Assembly: GCA_900315895.1 (NCBI GenBank)
Contig: ONAY01000013.1
Span: forward strand, 1 to 64,000
DNA length: 64,000 nucleotides
Reading direction: 5' to 3'
DNA from: an uncultured Eubacteriales bacterium
Lineage (GTDB): Bacteria; Bacillota; Clostridia; Peptostreptococcales; Anaerovoracaceae
Made by a program: the position numbers and the translations under genes. This document shows, in pieces, positions 34,416 through 43,316 of this stretch (within the stretch, counting starts at the first letter, position 1; the number at the start of each line of letters is the position of its first letter). A model generated the notes under the pieces. The model had not been told where the DNA came from and ran no database searches. It saw only the letters and a program-made list of their open reading frames with translations.

Positions 34416-35504
34416 ATGGACAAATTTAAAGAATTTCTCAAGAAAAAGGACATTGAGATCTCGTTCAAAAGATACTGCATCGACGCGTTGGGCGCCATGG
34501 CGCAGGGACTGTTTTGCTCCCTTCTGATCGGGACCATCATCAACACCATTGGCACACAGTTCGGGATCAGCTTCCTGACCCAGCCTGTGGCAAACGTAGG
34601 CGGAGTGGAATACACCGTAGGAGGCATCGCCATGGCAATGAGCGGTCCGGCTATGGCCGTGGCCATCGGATATGCGCTTAAGTGCCCGCCGCTGGTGCTT
34701 TTCTCCATGATATCGGTAGGCTTCGCATCCAATGCCTTAGGCGGAGCGGGCGGCCCTCTGGCAGTGCTCTTCGTTGCCATCATCGCAGCAGAGTTAGGTA
34801 AGGCAGTGTCCAAGGAGACCAAGGTAGACATCCTGGTCACACCTCTTGTGACCATCGGTGTGGGAATATTCTTCTCCTGGCTCATAGCTCCTCCTCTGGG
34901 CAGCGCTGCAATGTGGGTAGGTTCCATAATCATGTGGGCCACCGACCTTCAGCCCTTCCTCATGGGCATTCTGGTATCAGTGATCGTAGGAATGGCTCTG
35001 ACCCTTCCAATCTCATCTGCCGCCATCTGCGCAGCCCTGGTGCTTCAGGGTCTGGCAGGCGGAGCAGCCGTTGCAGGATGCTGCGCTCAGATGGTGGGAT
35101 TCGCTGTGATCTCCTTCAGAGAAAACCGCTGGGGCGGACTGATCTCTCAGGGTATCGGTACATCCATGCTTCAGATGGGCAACATCATGAAGAACCCAAG
35201 GATCTGGATAGCTCCCACACTGACAGCTGCCATCACCGGGCCAATCGCCACCTGCGTCTTCCACCTGAAGATGAACGGTGCAGCCATTTCATCCGGAATG
35301 GGAACCTGCGGACTGGTAGGACAGATCGGCGTATACACAGGATGGGTGGCTGACGTGGCTTCAGGCGCAAAAGATGCCATCACAGCCTTCGACTGGACAG
35401 GACTTATCCTGATCTCATTCGTACTTCCTGCGGTGATCGCCTTCATAATCAATGAATTACTGAGAAAGGCCGGCTGGGTCAAAGACGGAGATATGAAGCT
35501 GTAA
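34416..35504 (+). CDS. PTS-type IIC membrane protein
   Basis: 362-residue polytopic protein of the PTS_EIIC_2 family (about ten hydrophobic segments; Gly/Ala/Pro-rich helices such as G-G-A-G-G-P-L-A-V-L-F and A-A-G-G-C-C-like turns). The ATG at 34416 has CGGAGGA upstream; the earlier start at 34374 lies within the preceding gene. No IIA or IIB gene is adjacent, so it may be a non-PTS transporter or rely on remote partners. It is followed after 9 nt by the CARF-nuclease-like gene. Confidence 0.8.
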   Translation: MDKFKEFLKKKDIEISFKRYCIDALGAMAQGLFCSLLIGTIINTIGTQFGISFLTQPVANVGGVEYTVGGIAMAMSGPAMAVAIGYALKCPPLVLFSMISVGFASNALGGAGGPLAVLFVAIIAAELGKAVSKETKVDILVTPLVTIGVGIFFSWLIAPPLGSAAMWVGSIIMWATDLQPFLMGILVSVIVGMALTLPISSAAICAALVLQGLAGGAAVAGCCAQMVGFAVISFRENRWGGLISQGIGTSMLQMGNIMKNPRIWIAPTLTAAITGPIATCVFHLKMNGAAISSGMGTCGLVGQIGVYTGWVADVASGAKDAITAFDWTGLILISFVLPAVIAFIINELLRKAGWVKDGDMKL

Positions 35505-35513
35505 GGCGTACTT

Positions 35514-36680
35514 ATGAAAACAGTTATTGAATTCATCGGCGAGGAGCCGATGGAAAACTTGATAACCAGTCTGAACTTCAAGATGGAGAGAGCCGTGATG
35601 ATCGGCAGAAGTTCAGTGATAGATGAGCTGGGCGACAGGACACGCAGGATACTGGAGAAATACTGCGGGATCGAGAGCACGGACTTCTATAAGGTGGATG
35701 AAGAGAATCTGGATGCGGTCAAAGCCAGGGTAAGAGAGATAATCGAGGCGGAGATCGCAGACGGAAACGAGATATATTTCGACATGACGGGAGGGGAGAA
35801 CGTGATCCTCACCGCCTTCGGAATGGTGGCGGACGATTACGATACTCCCATGCACGTCTTCGATGTTGAAGAGGACCATATAGTGGATCTGGGAGGATCC
35901 AGTGACAGGTCTATCTTCCACGACGTGGAAGATAGAAAGGTGGAAATAACACCGGACCTGATGGTGGAGATGCACGGAGGCAGGATCAACTACGGGCTTC
36001 ACAAGGATACCAAGGCCATAGATGATGAGGAGTTCGCAAAAGATGTCGCCAAGCTCTGGTCCGTAGAGGAGAAGTTCAAGGAAGAGTGGAACCTGCTTTC
36101 CATATTCTTAAGAGAGCACATGATGCCTGAAAGGTCCCTTCACGCTTCCGTAGAAACGGAGAAGGCCAGAAGCGCTCTGGCCAACATGGGCAAGGCAATG
36201 AACACCCTTGCTGAGCTGGACAGGCTGCTGGACGCCCTTTCGGAAGAGGGTCTCATAACAGACCTCCACAGAGACGGCGGATACTACAACTTCTCATACA
36301 AGTCTCAGGGCGTCAAGGAATGCCTGAGAGACGGCGGAAGCACTCTGGAGCTCTACACCTATGCCAGGGAAAGAAAGGAAGCGGACTACTGCATGGTAGG
36401 CGTACACCTTGACTGGGATGGCGTGATCCACGAGACCTCGGGCATAGATGTGTACAACGAGATAGATGTTTTTTCCATTAAAGGTAACGTACCGAAGTTC
36501 ATCTCTTGCAAGACAGGAAAGATGAGTCCGTCCAACACCTTGCACGCTCTGTATGAACTTAACACCGTTGCCACCCGTTTTGGCGGGAAATATGCCAGAA
36601 AGGTGCTGGTGACGTCGAGACCGGTGGCGGATGTGTATAAAACACGTGCCTTAGAGATGGGCATCGAGGTGGAGGAATAA
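35514..36680 (+). CDS. Card1/Can2-like CARF-PD-(D/E)XK protein (DUF1887)
   Basis: 388-residue protein resembling the CRISPR accessory nucleases Card1/Can2. The N-terminal CARF-like Rossmann part has F-D-M-T-G-G-E-N-V-I-L-T-A-F-G (about 85-99), the position of the cyclic-oligoadenylate loop. A winged-helix-like middle follows. The C-terminal nuclease half has L-E-L-Y-T-Y-A (about 281), N-E-I-D-V (about 310-316) and F-I-S-C-K (about 326), which together form the E/D/x-K arrangement. There is no cas gene or CRISPR array in the window. It is probably a metal-dependent nuclease controlled by a nucleotide ligand. Its role outside CRISPR is unknown. Confidence 0.8.
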   Translation: MKTVIEFIGEEPMENLITSLNFKMERAVMIGRSSVIDELGDRTRRILEKYCGIESTDFYKVDEENLDAVKARVREIIEAEIADGNEIYFDMTGGENVILTAFGMVADDYDTPMHVFDVEEDHIVDLGGSSDRSIFHDVEDRKVEITPDLMVEMHGGRINYGLHKDTKAIDDEEFAKDVAKLWSVEEKFKEEWNLLSIFLREHMMPERSLHASVETEKARSALANMGKAMNTLAELDRLLDALSEEGLITDLHRDGGYYNFSYKSQGVKECLRDGGSTLELYTYARERKEADYCMVGVHLDWDGVIHETSGIDVYNEIDVFSIKGNVPKFISCKTGKMSPSNTLHALYELNTVATRFGGKYARKVLVTSRPVADVYKTRALEMGIEVEE

Positions 36681-36681
36681 G

Positions 36682-37389
36682 ATGGACTGGACCATGAGAA
36701 CAGAGATGCTCCTTGGGCGTGATGCTCTGGAGAGACTGGCCTCTTCAAAGGTTGCAGTATTTGGCATCGGCGGTGTGGGAGGCTTCGTGTGCGAGGGCCT
36801 CATAAGGGCAGGAGTCGGGGAGCTGGAACTCATCGATTCCGACAAGGTGGATGTGACAAACATAAACCGCCAGATCATCGCCCTGAACACCACCGTGGGG
36901 CGCAGCAAGGCAGAGCTCATGAAAGAGAGGGCCCTTATGATAAACCCTGAGATCAGGGTCACTTCCAGAGAGGTGTTTTTCGGACCCGATAACAGGGAAG
37001 ACTTCGACTTTGCAAGCTACGATTACGTGGTGGACGCCATCGATTCCATGACATCCAAGATCGAACTGATAGTGAGAGCCAAGGAGTCAGGGACGCCGGT
37101 CATAAGCGCCATGGGTGCCGGAAACAAGCTGGATCCCACAGCGTTCAGGGTGGCAGACATATATGAGACCTCGGTCTGCCCCTTGGCCAAAATATTAAGA
37201 AAAGAACTTAGAAAGAGGGATATAGATTCCCTCAAGGTGGTATATTCAACTGAGCCTGCCATAAAGACTGCCGGGGAGGACGGCCGTCCGGGAAGGACAC
37301 CGGGCTCGGTATCCTTCGTTCCCTCGGTCATGGGACTTATCATGGCAGGGGAAGTGGTGAAGGATCTCACAAAAGATTTAAGAGAATAA
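36682..37389 (+). CDS. tcdA: tRNA threonylcarbamoyladenosine dehydratase (ThiF/E1-like)
   Basis: E1-like ATP-dependent enzyme that cyclises the t6A base of tRNA to ct6A. 235 residues. The nucleotide loop G-I-G-G-V-G-G is at about 28-34, and I-D-S-D-K-V-D-V-T-N-I-N-R-Q (about 50-63) is the family's adenylation motif. D-A-I-D-S-M-T-S-K and M-G-A-G-N-K follow. The late S-F-V-P-S-V-M-G segment closes the fold. GGAGGAA lies upstream, and only 1 nt separates it from the CARF-nuclease stop, so the two are co-translated. Confidence 0.85.
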   Translation: MDWTMRTEMLLGRDALERLASSKVAVFGIGGVGGFVCEGLIRAGVGELELIDSDKVDVTNINRQIIALNTTVGRSKAELMKERALMINPEIRVTSREVFFGPDNREDFDFASYDYVVDAIDSMTSKIELIVRAKESGTPVISAMGAGNKLDPTAFRVADIYETSVCPLAKILRKELRKRDIDSLKVVYSTEPAIKTAGEDGRPGRTPGSVSFVPSVMGLIMAGEVVKDLTKDLRE

Positions 37390-37399
37390 ACTGAGGCAA

Positions 37400-38248
37400 A
37401 TGGGATTTTTTGAAGCGTTACAAGAATATATGCAGTACCCCTTCGTAAGGTACGCACTGATGGTGGGCGTGCTGATAGCTTTGTGCTCCTCACTTCTCGG
37501 AGTGACCCTGGTGCTCAAAAGGTTTTCCTTCCTGGGAGACGGGCTGTCCCATGTGGCCTTCGGTGGAATAGCCATAGCGTCGGTGCTGAACGTTACCAAC
37601 GACACCCTGGTGGTGCTGCCTCTTACTATCCTCTGCGCAGTGCTTCTTCTCAAGACAGGACAAAACGCCAAGATCAAGGGAGACGCTGCCATTGCCATGA
37701 TCTCCGTAGGAGCCCTGGCCTTTGGATATCTCATAATGAATATCTTTAAGACCTCCTCGAATATTGCAGGGGATGTGTGCACCACACTCTTCGGTTCCAC
37801 ATCCATACTGACCCTGACTCAGAGGGATCTTTGGATAAGCGTGATCCTGTCTGTTGTGGTGGTGGCACTGTTCGTAGCTTTTTACAACCGGATCTTCGCA
37901 GTGACCTTCGACGAGGACTTTGCCAAGGCTACAGGCACCAAAACAGAGATGTACAACCTGATGATCGCAGTGGTCATCGGCGTAATAATAGTCATATCCA
38001 TGAAGCTGGTGGGTTCTCTCTTGATCACGGCTCTTGTGATCTTCCCGGCTCTGTCCGCCATGAGGGTGTTCACGAACTTCAAGAGCGTGACCATTTTCTC
38101 TGCAGTATTCTCTGTGATCTGCGCACTGCTTGGAATATTGATATCGATCCCAACGGGCACACCGGTGGGAGCTACCATAGTAGCCATGGATATAATCGGA
38201 TTCGGCATTTGCTGCCTGGTGGGAAGGAGAACTTCTGTAATTGGATAA
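37400..38248 (+). CDS. Metal ABC transporter permease (ZnuB/MntB family)
   Basis: 282-residue membrane permease with about eight or nine spans. The L-G-D-G-L-S-H-V-A-F-G-G motif (about 47-58) is diagnostic of zinc/manganese ABC permeases. The L-L-I-T-A-L-V-I-F-P-A segment (about 208-218) is also typical. No ATPase or solute-binding protein gene lies nearby, so it is an orphan in this window. Its end overlaps the TTG start of the PAP2 gene by 8 nt. Confidence 0.85.
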   Translation: MGFFEALQEYMQYPFVRYALMVGVLIALCSSLLGVTLVLKRFSFLGDGLSHVAFGGIAIASVLNVTNDTLVVLPLTILCAVLLLKTGQNAKIKGDAAIAMISVGALAFGYLIMNIFKTSSNIAGDVCTTLFGSTSILTLTQRDLWISVILSVVVVALFVAFYNRIFAVTFDEDFAKATGTKTEMYNLMIAVVIGVIIVISMKLVGSLLITALVIFPALSAMRVFTNFKSVTIFSAVFSVICALLGILISIPTGTPVGATIVAMDIIGFGICCLVGRRTSVIG

Positions 38249-38894
38249 GAGATTAAACAAAATAGACAAGTTCAGGACGAATCTCTGGTACCTGCTTTTC
38301 TGGCCTGCGTACATACTGTGCTTCGTAGGACTGGAGTTTCTGACGGAGGGCAAGCAGTTCCATCTGGTGCACTGCTTCTTAGATGACATGATCCCATTCT
38401 GTGAATGGTTCGTCATCCCTTACCTTACCTGGCATCCGCTGATTGCCATCGTCCTGCTTTACACCTTGATAAATGAAACTGAGAATTTCAGGAAGCTTTC
38501 AAGATATTTCATACTGACATTTACGGTCACCATGGTGATCTACATGATATATCCGACCAGGCTGGAGCTGAGACCGGAGACGGTGCCGGAGATGTTTATC
38601 CTGTCGGACATAATCAATTTCGTTTACACAGTGGATACTCCTGAGAACGTGTGCCCGTCTCTGCACATCATAGGTATGATAGGCATGTTTGTCTGGTCCT
38701 GGGATGCCAGAGGGAAGGCCAGCTTGTTCTGGAAGATAGTCATGATCGTGGCTACGGTCCTGATCGTGCTTTCCACGCTGTTCATGAAGCAGCATTCCGT
38801 AGTTGACGTTATCGTTGCATTGCCCATCTCTTTTATAGGGTGGCTCCTGTGCTTCAGAGGAAAAGAAATGGAGGACATCAGTGAAGGGATATGA
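38241..38894 (+). CDS. PAP2-superfamily membrane phosphatase
   Basis: 217-residue protein with five or six membrane segments. The phosphatase motif is visible as C-P-S-L-H (about 138-142) and K-Q-H-S-V-V-D-V (about 177-184). The first PAP2 motif (K-x6-R-P) is only weakly recognisable as Y-P-T-R-L-E-L-R-P (about 101-109). It starts at TTG 38241 inside the end of the permease gene. It probably acts on a lipid phosphate or inositol-type substrate. Its stop lies within the start of the acyl-CoA synthetase remnant. Confidence 0.75.
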   Translation: MDKRLNKIDKFRTNLWYLLFWPAYILCFVGLEFLTEGKQFHLVHCFLDDMIPFCEWFVIPYLTWHPLIAIVLLYTLINETENFRKLSRYFILTFTVTMVIYMIYPTRLELRPETVPEMFILSDIINFVYTVDTPENVCPSLHIIGMIGMFVWSWDARGKASLFWKIVMIVATVLIVLSTLFMKQHSVVDVIVALPISFIGWLLCFRGKEMEDISEGI

Positions 38895-40540
38895 AGAAGC
38901 TGTCGAACTTGTAAACAAGATCAAATGGTCCAGGAACAAGTTTGACCTGTACAAGGACAACTTAAGACCCATAGCCAATCTCAAGCAGATGTTAGAGGAA
39001 TCCGCAGAACTCTTTGCCAACCGTCCCTGCTTCTGGCAGAAATTCAACAAAAACGAGCCTTTCACTCCCATCACCTACAGCAAGGTGTTGAGGGACGTGA
39101 ACAGCCTTGGTACAGCCCTTCTTTCAAGAGGAATGGCAGACAAGAAGATCGCCGTTATCGGTGAGAACTGCTACCACTGGGCGCTGAGCTATCTGGCCAT
39201 AGCTTGCGGTGTAGGCGTGGTGGTTCCTCTGGACAAAGAACTGAACGCCACCGAATTAAAGCAGCTTGTGGAACAGTCAGGCGCCTCCTGCGTCCTGCTG
39301 AGCCCCAAGTACAGGAAGATGTTCAAGGAGATGCTGGATCAGGGCACAGGAAAGCTGGAGTTCCTTGTGGACTTCAGAGCGGACATGTCCGAGGACAACG
39401 TATATGCTCTTTCAGATCTTTTGGCTGAGGGAAGCCATCTGCTGGACATGGGAGACCGCAGATATCTGGACAGAGAGATCGACCCTGACGTCATGGGAGT
39501 CCTCCTGTTTACATCGGGAACTACCGGCGTGGCCAAGGGAGTCATGCTGTCCCAGAAGAACCTGTGCGCAGAGATAATGCTGGATCCGCTTCTCATCAAA
39601 TATACCAAGGAGGATATCTTCTTCAGCGTACTACCGCTTCATCACACCTACGAGTGCACCTGCGCATTCCTGGTATCAGTCTACAGAGGATCATCCATCG
39701 GATATTGCCAAGGGCTGAAATATATCCAAAAAGATATGGCTGAACTGAAGCCTACGATATTTTGCGGTGTACCCCTTATCTTCGAGAGCTTCAGGAAGAG
39801 CATCCTTAAGAACGTGAAGAAGCAGGGGAAGGAGAGAATGTTCAACTTCGCCCTGAGGCTCAACAGGGCTGCAGGAAAGCTGAATCTGGACCTTGAGCTA
39901 CGGCCTGACGGAGTGCGCACCCTTAGTTGCGGCTATTCCGCCTGACAAGAAGTATTTCAGAAAGGGCTCCGCGGGACACATCTTAAGCCAGGTCGAAGTT
40001 GAGATATTGAACAAGAATGAAGAGGGCATCGGTGAGATCGCCATCAAGGGACCCAACGTGATGATGGGATACTATAACGATCCCGAAGCCACTTCCAAGT
40101 GCCTGATCGACGGATGGTTCCACACAGGAGACCTGGGATATCTGGACAAGGAAGGATATATCTACATAACAGGACGCTCCAAGAATGTGATCATCACCAA
40201 GAACGGCAAGAACGTATACCCGGAGGAGCTTGAGAACTACCTGGATGAGAGTCTTTTCATCAGTGAATCCATGGTGTGGGCGGACTCAGATGTGGACGGC
40301 GAGGACAGCGTGATCATCGCCACCATTCGCCCCGACATGGAAGAGGTGGAGAATTATCTGGGAGACGACGCAAAAGATCCCGAGGCCGTGAGAGCTCTGA
40401 TCCAGAGCGAGGTGGACAGGATCAACGAACCCCAGCCGCTCTTCAAGAAGATCGCCAAGATCGTGATCAAGTACGACGACTTCGTGAAGTCCACCACCCA
40501 CAAGATCAAGAGATTCGAAGAAGAAAACAAGGGGATCTAG
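38881..40540 (+). pseudogene. Long-chain acyl-CoA synthetase (AMP-forming), internally deleted
   Basis: The GTG at 38881 (GGAGG upstream) begins an adenylate-forming ligase. The A3-like motif L-F-T-S-G-T-T-G-V-A-K-G is near residue 209, and the frame ends at 39943-39945 after 354 residues. A second frame from 39893 resumes with S-Y-G-L-T-E-C-A-P and carries the later motifs (G-W-F-H-T-G-D-L-G-Y, G-R-S-K-N-V-I-I, G-K-N-V-Y-P-E-E-L-E) to 40540. In intact family members about 40-50 residues lie between these two parts. So the lesion looks like an out-of-frame internal deletion near 39890, not merely a one-base shift. A sequence or assembly error is possible. Confidence 0.8.
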
Positions 40541-40542
40541 GG

Positions 40543-40764
40543 ATGTGGAGTTTATACAGATTTTTTCATAAAAAACAATATCTGTGCCCCGTCTGCGGTA
40601 AGCACCACTTCATGGAGAGAGGCGCCTATGAGATCTGTCCCGTCTGCGGATGGGAGGACGATCCCGTACAGAGGAGGGAGCCGGACTTCGAAGGCGGTGC
40701 CAACGAACTGAGCCTGAACAGGTACAAGGCAAGATATGAGGAGGGGCTCCATGAACAGGAATAA
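40543..40764 (+). CDS. Small CPCC-type cysteine-rich protein
   Basis: 73-residue zinc-ribbon-like protein with C-P-V-C-G-K at about 15-20 and C-P-V-C-G-W-E-D-D at about 33-41, followed by the G-G-A-N-E-L-S-L segment. This is the CPCC cysteine-rich family, whose role is unknown but which is often found in variable or contact-dependent contexts. The ATG at 40543 is preceded by GGGG-rich sequence, 2 nt after the ligase stop. Its end overlaps the start of the next gene by 14 nt. Confidence 0.75.
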   Translation: MWSLYRFFHKKQYLCPVCGKHHFMERGAYEICPVCGWEDDPVQRREPDFEGGANELSLNRYKARYEEGLHEQE

Positions 40765-41146
40765 GCTGGTGCTCTTCATCCTCATGATCATCGTGCTGGT
40801 GGGGGTCTACGCCCTCATGGGAGGCTTCAGTCAGGAGGTGCCGGATGATCCGGATGACCCGGGGGTCATCGATTACGTGGACTACACCTTTAGAAACGAC
40901 CGGCTTCTCACCGAACACTTCGAGAAGCACGGCATAGAGATGGGATTTTCTTCAAAGGAAGATTACCAAAAGGCCGCATCCGACGTAATAAATGATCCTG
41001 AATCTTTGCATAAACTTGAAAAAGAGGATGGAGATGATGTATACTACAAAGTGGAGACTAATGAATTTGTGGTAGTTTCCAAAGATGGTTACATCAGAAC
41101 CTACTTCTGCCCGGATTCAGGGCAAGCATATTTCGATAGACAGTAG
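40751..41146 (+). CDS. Membrane-anchored BECR-like small protein
   Basis: 131 residues with an N-terminal signal anchor (about 5-22), then an acidic D-D-P-D-D-P linker. The domain from about residue 45 has an F-R-N-x-x-L-L-T-E-H-F-E-K-H-G-I-E-M-G-F segment and E-D-G-D-D-V-Y-Y, E-T-N-E-F-V-V-V-S and G-Y-I-R-T-Y-F strands. The pattern recalls small Barnase/EndoU/RelE (BECR)-fold nucleases, including a conserved His, but this is resemblance only. The ATG at 40751 is favoured by the GAGGAGGGG stretch just upstream. It faces the outside of the cell. Confidence 0.6.
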   Translation: MNRNKLVLFILMIIVLVGVYALMGGFSQEVPDDPDDPGVIDYVDYTFRNDRLLTEHFEKHGIEMGFSSKEDYQKAASDVINDPESLHKLEKEDGDDVYYKVETNEFVVVSKDGYIRTYFCPDSGQAYFDRQ

Positions 41147-41175
41147 CGTGCATTTTTTCTTATAAGGAGGACAGC

Positions 41176-42039
41176 ATGGCAGAGAATAAGACAGAAATTT
41201 TAAAGAAAAAGCTTGATGAAGAAAAGGCTCAGAGAGAGGCGCAGGCTGAAAAGGAAGCTCGCACCGAGGCAGAGCAGGCCAAGAGAAGCGAGGAACTCAG
41301 GGTCAGAGTCATGAGCGAGAAGACTCCCATGTGGACCGGAGTTATCGTGTTCATCGTGCTCTTCTGCCTTGTTTACTGGACAAAAGGCAATGTCCTGGCC
41401 GGACTGATCATTGGTGTCGTCATCGGCGGCATCATCTGGAAGCTTCTGGGCAACCTGAGGCTCCGTCAGGTGGAGAAGAGAAACGAGGCACTGAGGAACA
41501 GGACATGGGCCAGCGAGATCGCCGCAAGACTCTACAACCTTCACGATCTGGTACTGGATCAGGCTAAGCTGGTGGTGAAGCCCGAAATGAAGGAGAGCCT
41601 CACATCCATTTCCGGAACACTGGTCAAGATCGCCGAGGAAGTTGAGACCGATGAGAAGGACCGCAACAAGGTGAGAAAGCTTGCCAACTACTACGGAGAC
41701 ATGCTTCTGGGTCTTGTGGACAAGTACGTGAGACTTCAGGACAATAAGGACGAGGTGGGCTCCGGAGCAAATATCGAGAACAGCATGGCGCGCATCGAAG
41801 CTGCCATTCAGGGTGCAGACGTTTCCCTCAAGAAACTTCTGGACAGCCTGTTCTCTGACGACAACATGGTCATCAACGCTGAAGTCAACACCCTTGACAA
41901 GCTGATGAAGCTGGAACTGGGTGATGATGACAACGCTCAGAAAGCAGAAAATATCACTGAGGATAATTTTAAGGATGTTTTAAAGGATGTTGTTGAAGAG
42001 TTCGTAGAACCTGAAACGGCGGAAGAAAAAGGAGAATGA
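41176..42039 (+). CDS. XpaC-family membrane protein
   Basis: 287-residue protein of the XpaC (5-bromo-4-chloroindolyl phosphate hydrolysis) family. An N-terminal charged helix (about 5-45) precedes two membrane segments (about 52-68 and 72-90). The C-terminal domain is helical. XpaC usually pairs with TelA, and here the stop overlaps the telA-like start by 4 nt. The actual biochemical role is not established. GGAGG lies upstream of the ATG. Confidence 0.8.
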   Translation: MAENKTEILKKKLDEEKAQREAQAEKEARTEAEQAKRSEELRVRVMSEKTPMWTGVIVFIVLFCLVYWTKGNVLAGLIIGVVIGGIIWKLLGNLRLRQVEKRNEALRNRTWASEIAARLYNLHDLVLDQAKLVVKPEMKESLTSISGTLVKIAEEVETDEKDRNKVRKLANYYGDMLLGLVDKYVRLQDNKDEVGSGANIENSMARIEAAIQGADVSLKKLLDSLFSDDNMVINAEVNTLDKLMKLELGDDDNAQKAENITEDNFKDVLKDVVEEFVEPETAEEKGE

Positions 42040-43316
42040 CTATGACAGAAGAAAAGTACACAGGATCCTTCGAGGAACAGATGGACGATCTCCAGGAAGT
42101 GATCGAAAAGGAAATGAAAGACACCGTTGAACTGGACACCGAGCCTGTGGTCCAGATCATGGAAGAGACTGAAGCCGTTGAAGTAGAGCCCGTGACTGAA
42201 GAGGCTAAGGAAGCTTTAAAGGACGTTCAGGAAGAGACTGAGAAGGTGGCAGATGCAGTGGACGCCAATGACGTTCTGAACATTCCCGACAAGGTAGAGT
42301 TCACAGACGCAGAGAAGGCCATCATCGCAAAATACGCAGCTGCACTGGATCTGACAGACACCAACAGCGTACTTCAGTACGGCGCAGACGCTCAGGAAAA
42401 GATCGCAGAATTCTCCGATTCCGCTCTTCAGAACATCAAGACCAGTGACCTGGGAGCCATAGGTGAATCCCTGTCCGGACTTGTTACCGAACTCAGAGGC
42501 TTCAGCGCCACAGAAGAACGCCACGGACTGGCCAAGCTTTTCCACAAGGCACTTGATCCCATCGAGGAGATGAAGAACAAGTATGATAAGGCCAACAACA
42601 ACGTGGAGAAGGTAGTCGACATTCTTGACGGACATCAGGTCACCCTTACAAGAGACATCGCCACACTGGACGAACTGTTCAAGGCAAATACCGATAACTA
42701 CAAGAACCTGTCCATGTACATCGCAGCAGGTAAGGAGAAGCTCAAGGAAGCAAGAGAAGTCACTCTTCCCGCAATGAAGGCCAAGGCTGAGCTTTCACAG
42801 GATCAGGGAGACCTTCAGGCAGCTTCCGACTTCGCTCAGATGATCGACAGATTCGAGAAGAAGGTATACGATCTTGACCTCACAAGAACAGTATCCCAGC
42901 AGATGGCTCCGCAGATCAGGATGATCCAGAACAACGACACCCTGATGGTAGAGAAGATCCAGACAGCTCTGGTCAACACCATTCCTCTCTGGAAGAGCCA
43001 GATGGTACTTGCCCTTGGACTTGCCAACTCCGGCGAAGCTCTCAAGGCACAGAGAGCAGTATCCGAGACAACCAATGAACTCCTTAGAAAGAATGCTGAG
43101 ATCCTCCACGATACCACAGTGGGAGTTGCTCAGGAGTCTGAGAGAGGTATCGTAGACATCGAGACTCTTCAGGAGACCAATGCGAAACTCATCACCACCA
43201 TCGACGAAGTGATGCAGATCCAGAAGCAGGGTCACGAGAAGAGAGTCGAGGCTGAGATCGAGCTCAAGAGACTTGAAGGTGAACTGAGAGACAAGGTACT
43301 GGAGACTATTTCATAA
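42036..43316 (+). CDS. TelA-family (toxic anion resistance) protein
   Basis: 426-residue soluble, almost entirely helical protein. The family features are clear: an acidic N-terminal tail (about 1-85) and repeated coiled-coil helices with long A/E/K-rich stretches, ending in an E-L-K-R-L-E-G-E-L helix. TelA proteins are linked to resistance against tellurite and membrane-active compounds, with an unknown mechanism. It overlaps xpaC by 4 nt, and the MFS transporter gene starts at the next base after its stop. Confidence 0.85.
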   Translation: MTMTEEKYTGSFEEQMDDLQEVIEKEMKDTVELDTEPVVQIMEETEAVEVEPVTEEAKEALKDVQEETEKVADAVDANDVLNIPDKVEFTDAEKAIIAKYAAALDLTDTNSVLQYGADAQEKIAEFSDSALQNIKTSDLGAIGESLSGLVTELRGFSATEERHGLAKLFHKALDPIEEMKNKYDKANNNVEKVVDILDGHQVTLTRDIATLDELFKANTDNYKNLSMYIAAGKEKLKEAREVTLPAMKAKAELSQDQGDLQAASDFAQMIDRFEKKVYDLDLTRTVSQQMAPQIRMIQNNDTLMVEKIQTALVNTIPLWKSQMVLALGLANSGEALKAQRAVSETTNELLRKNAEILHDTTVGVAQESERGIVDIETLQETNAKLITTIDEVMQIQKQGHEKRVEAEIELKRLEGELRDKVLETIS

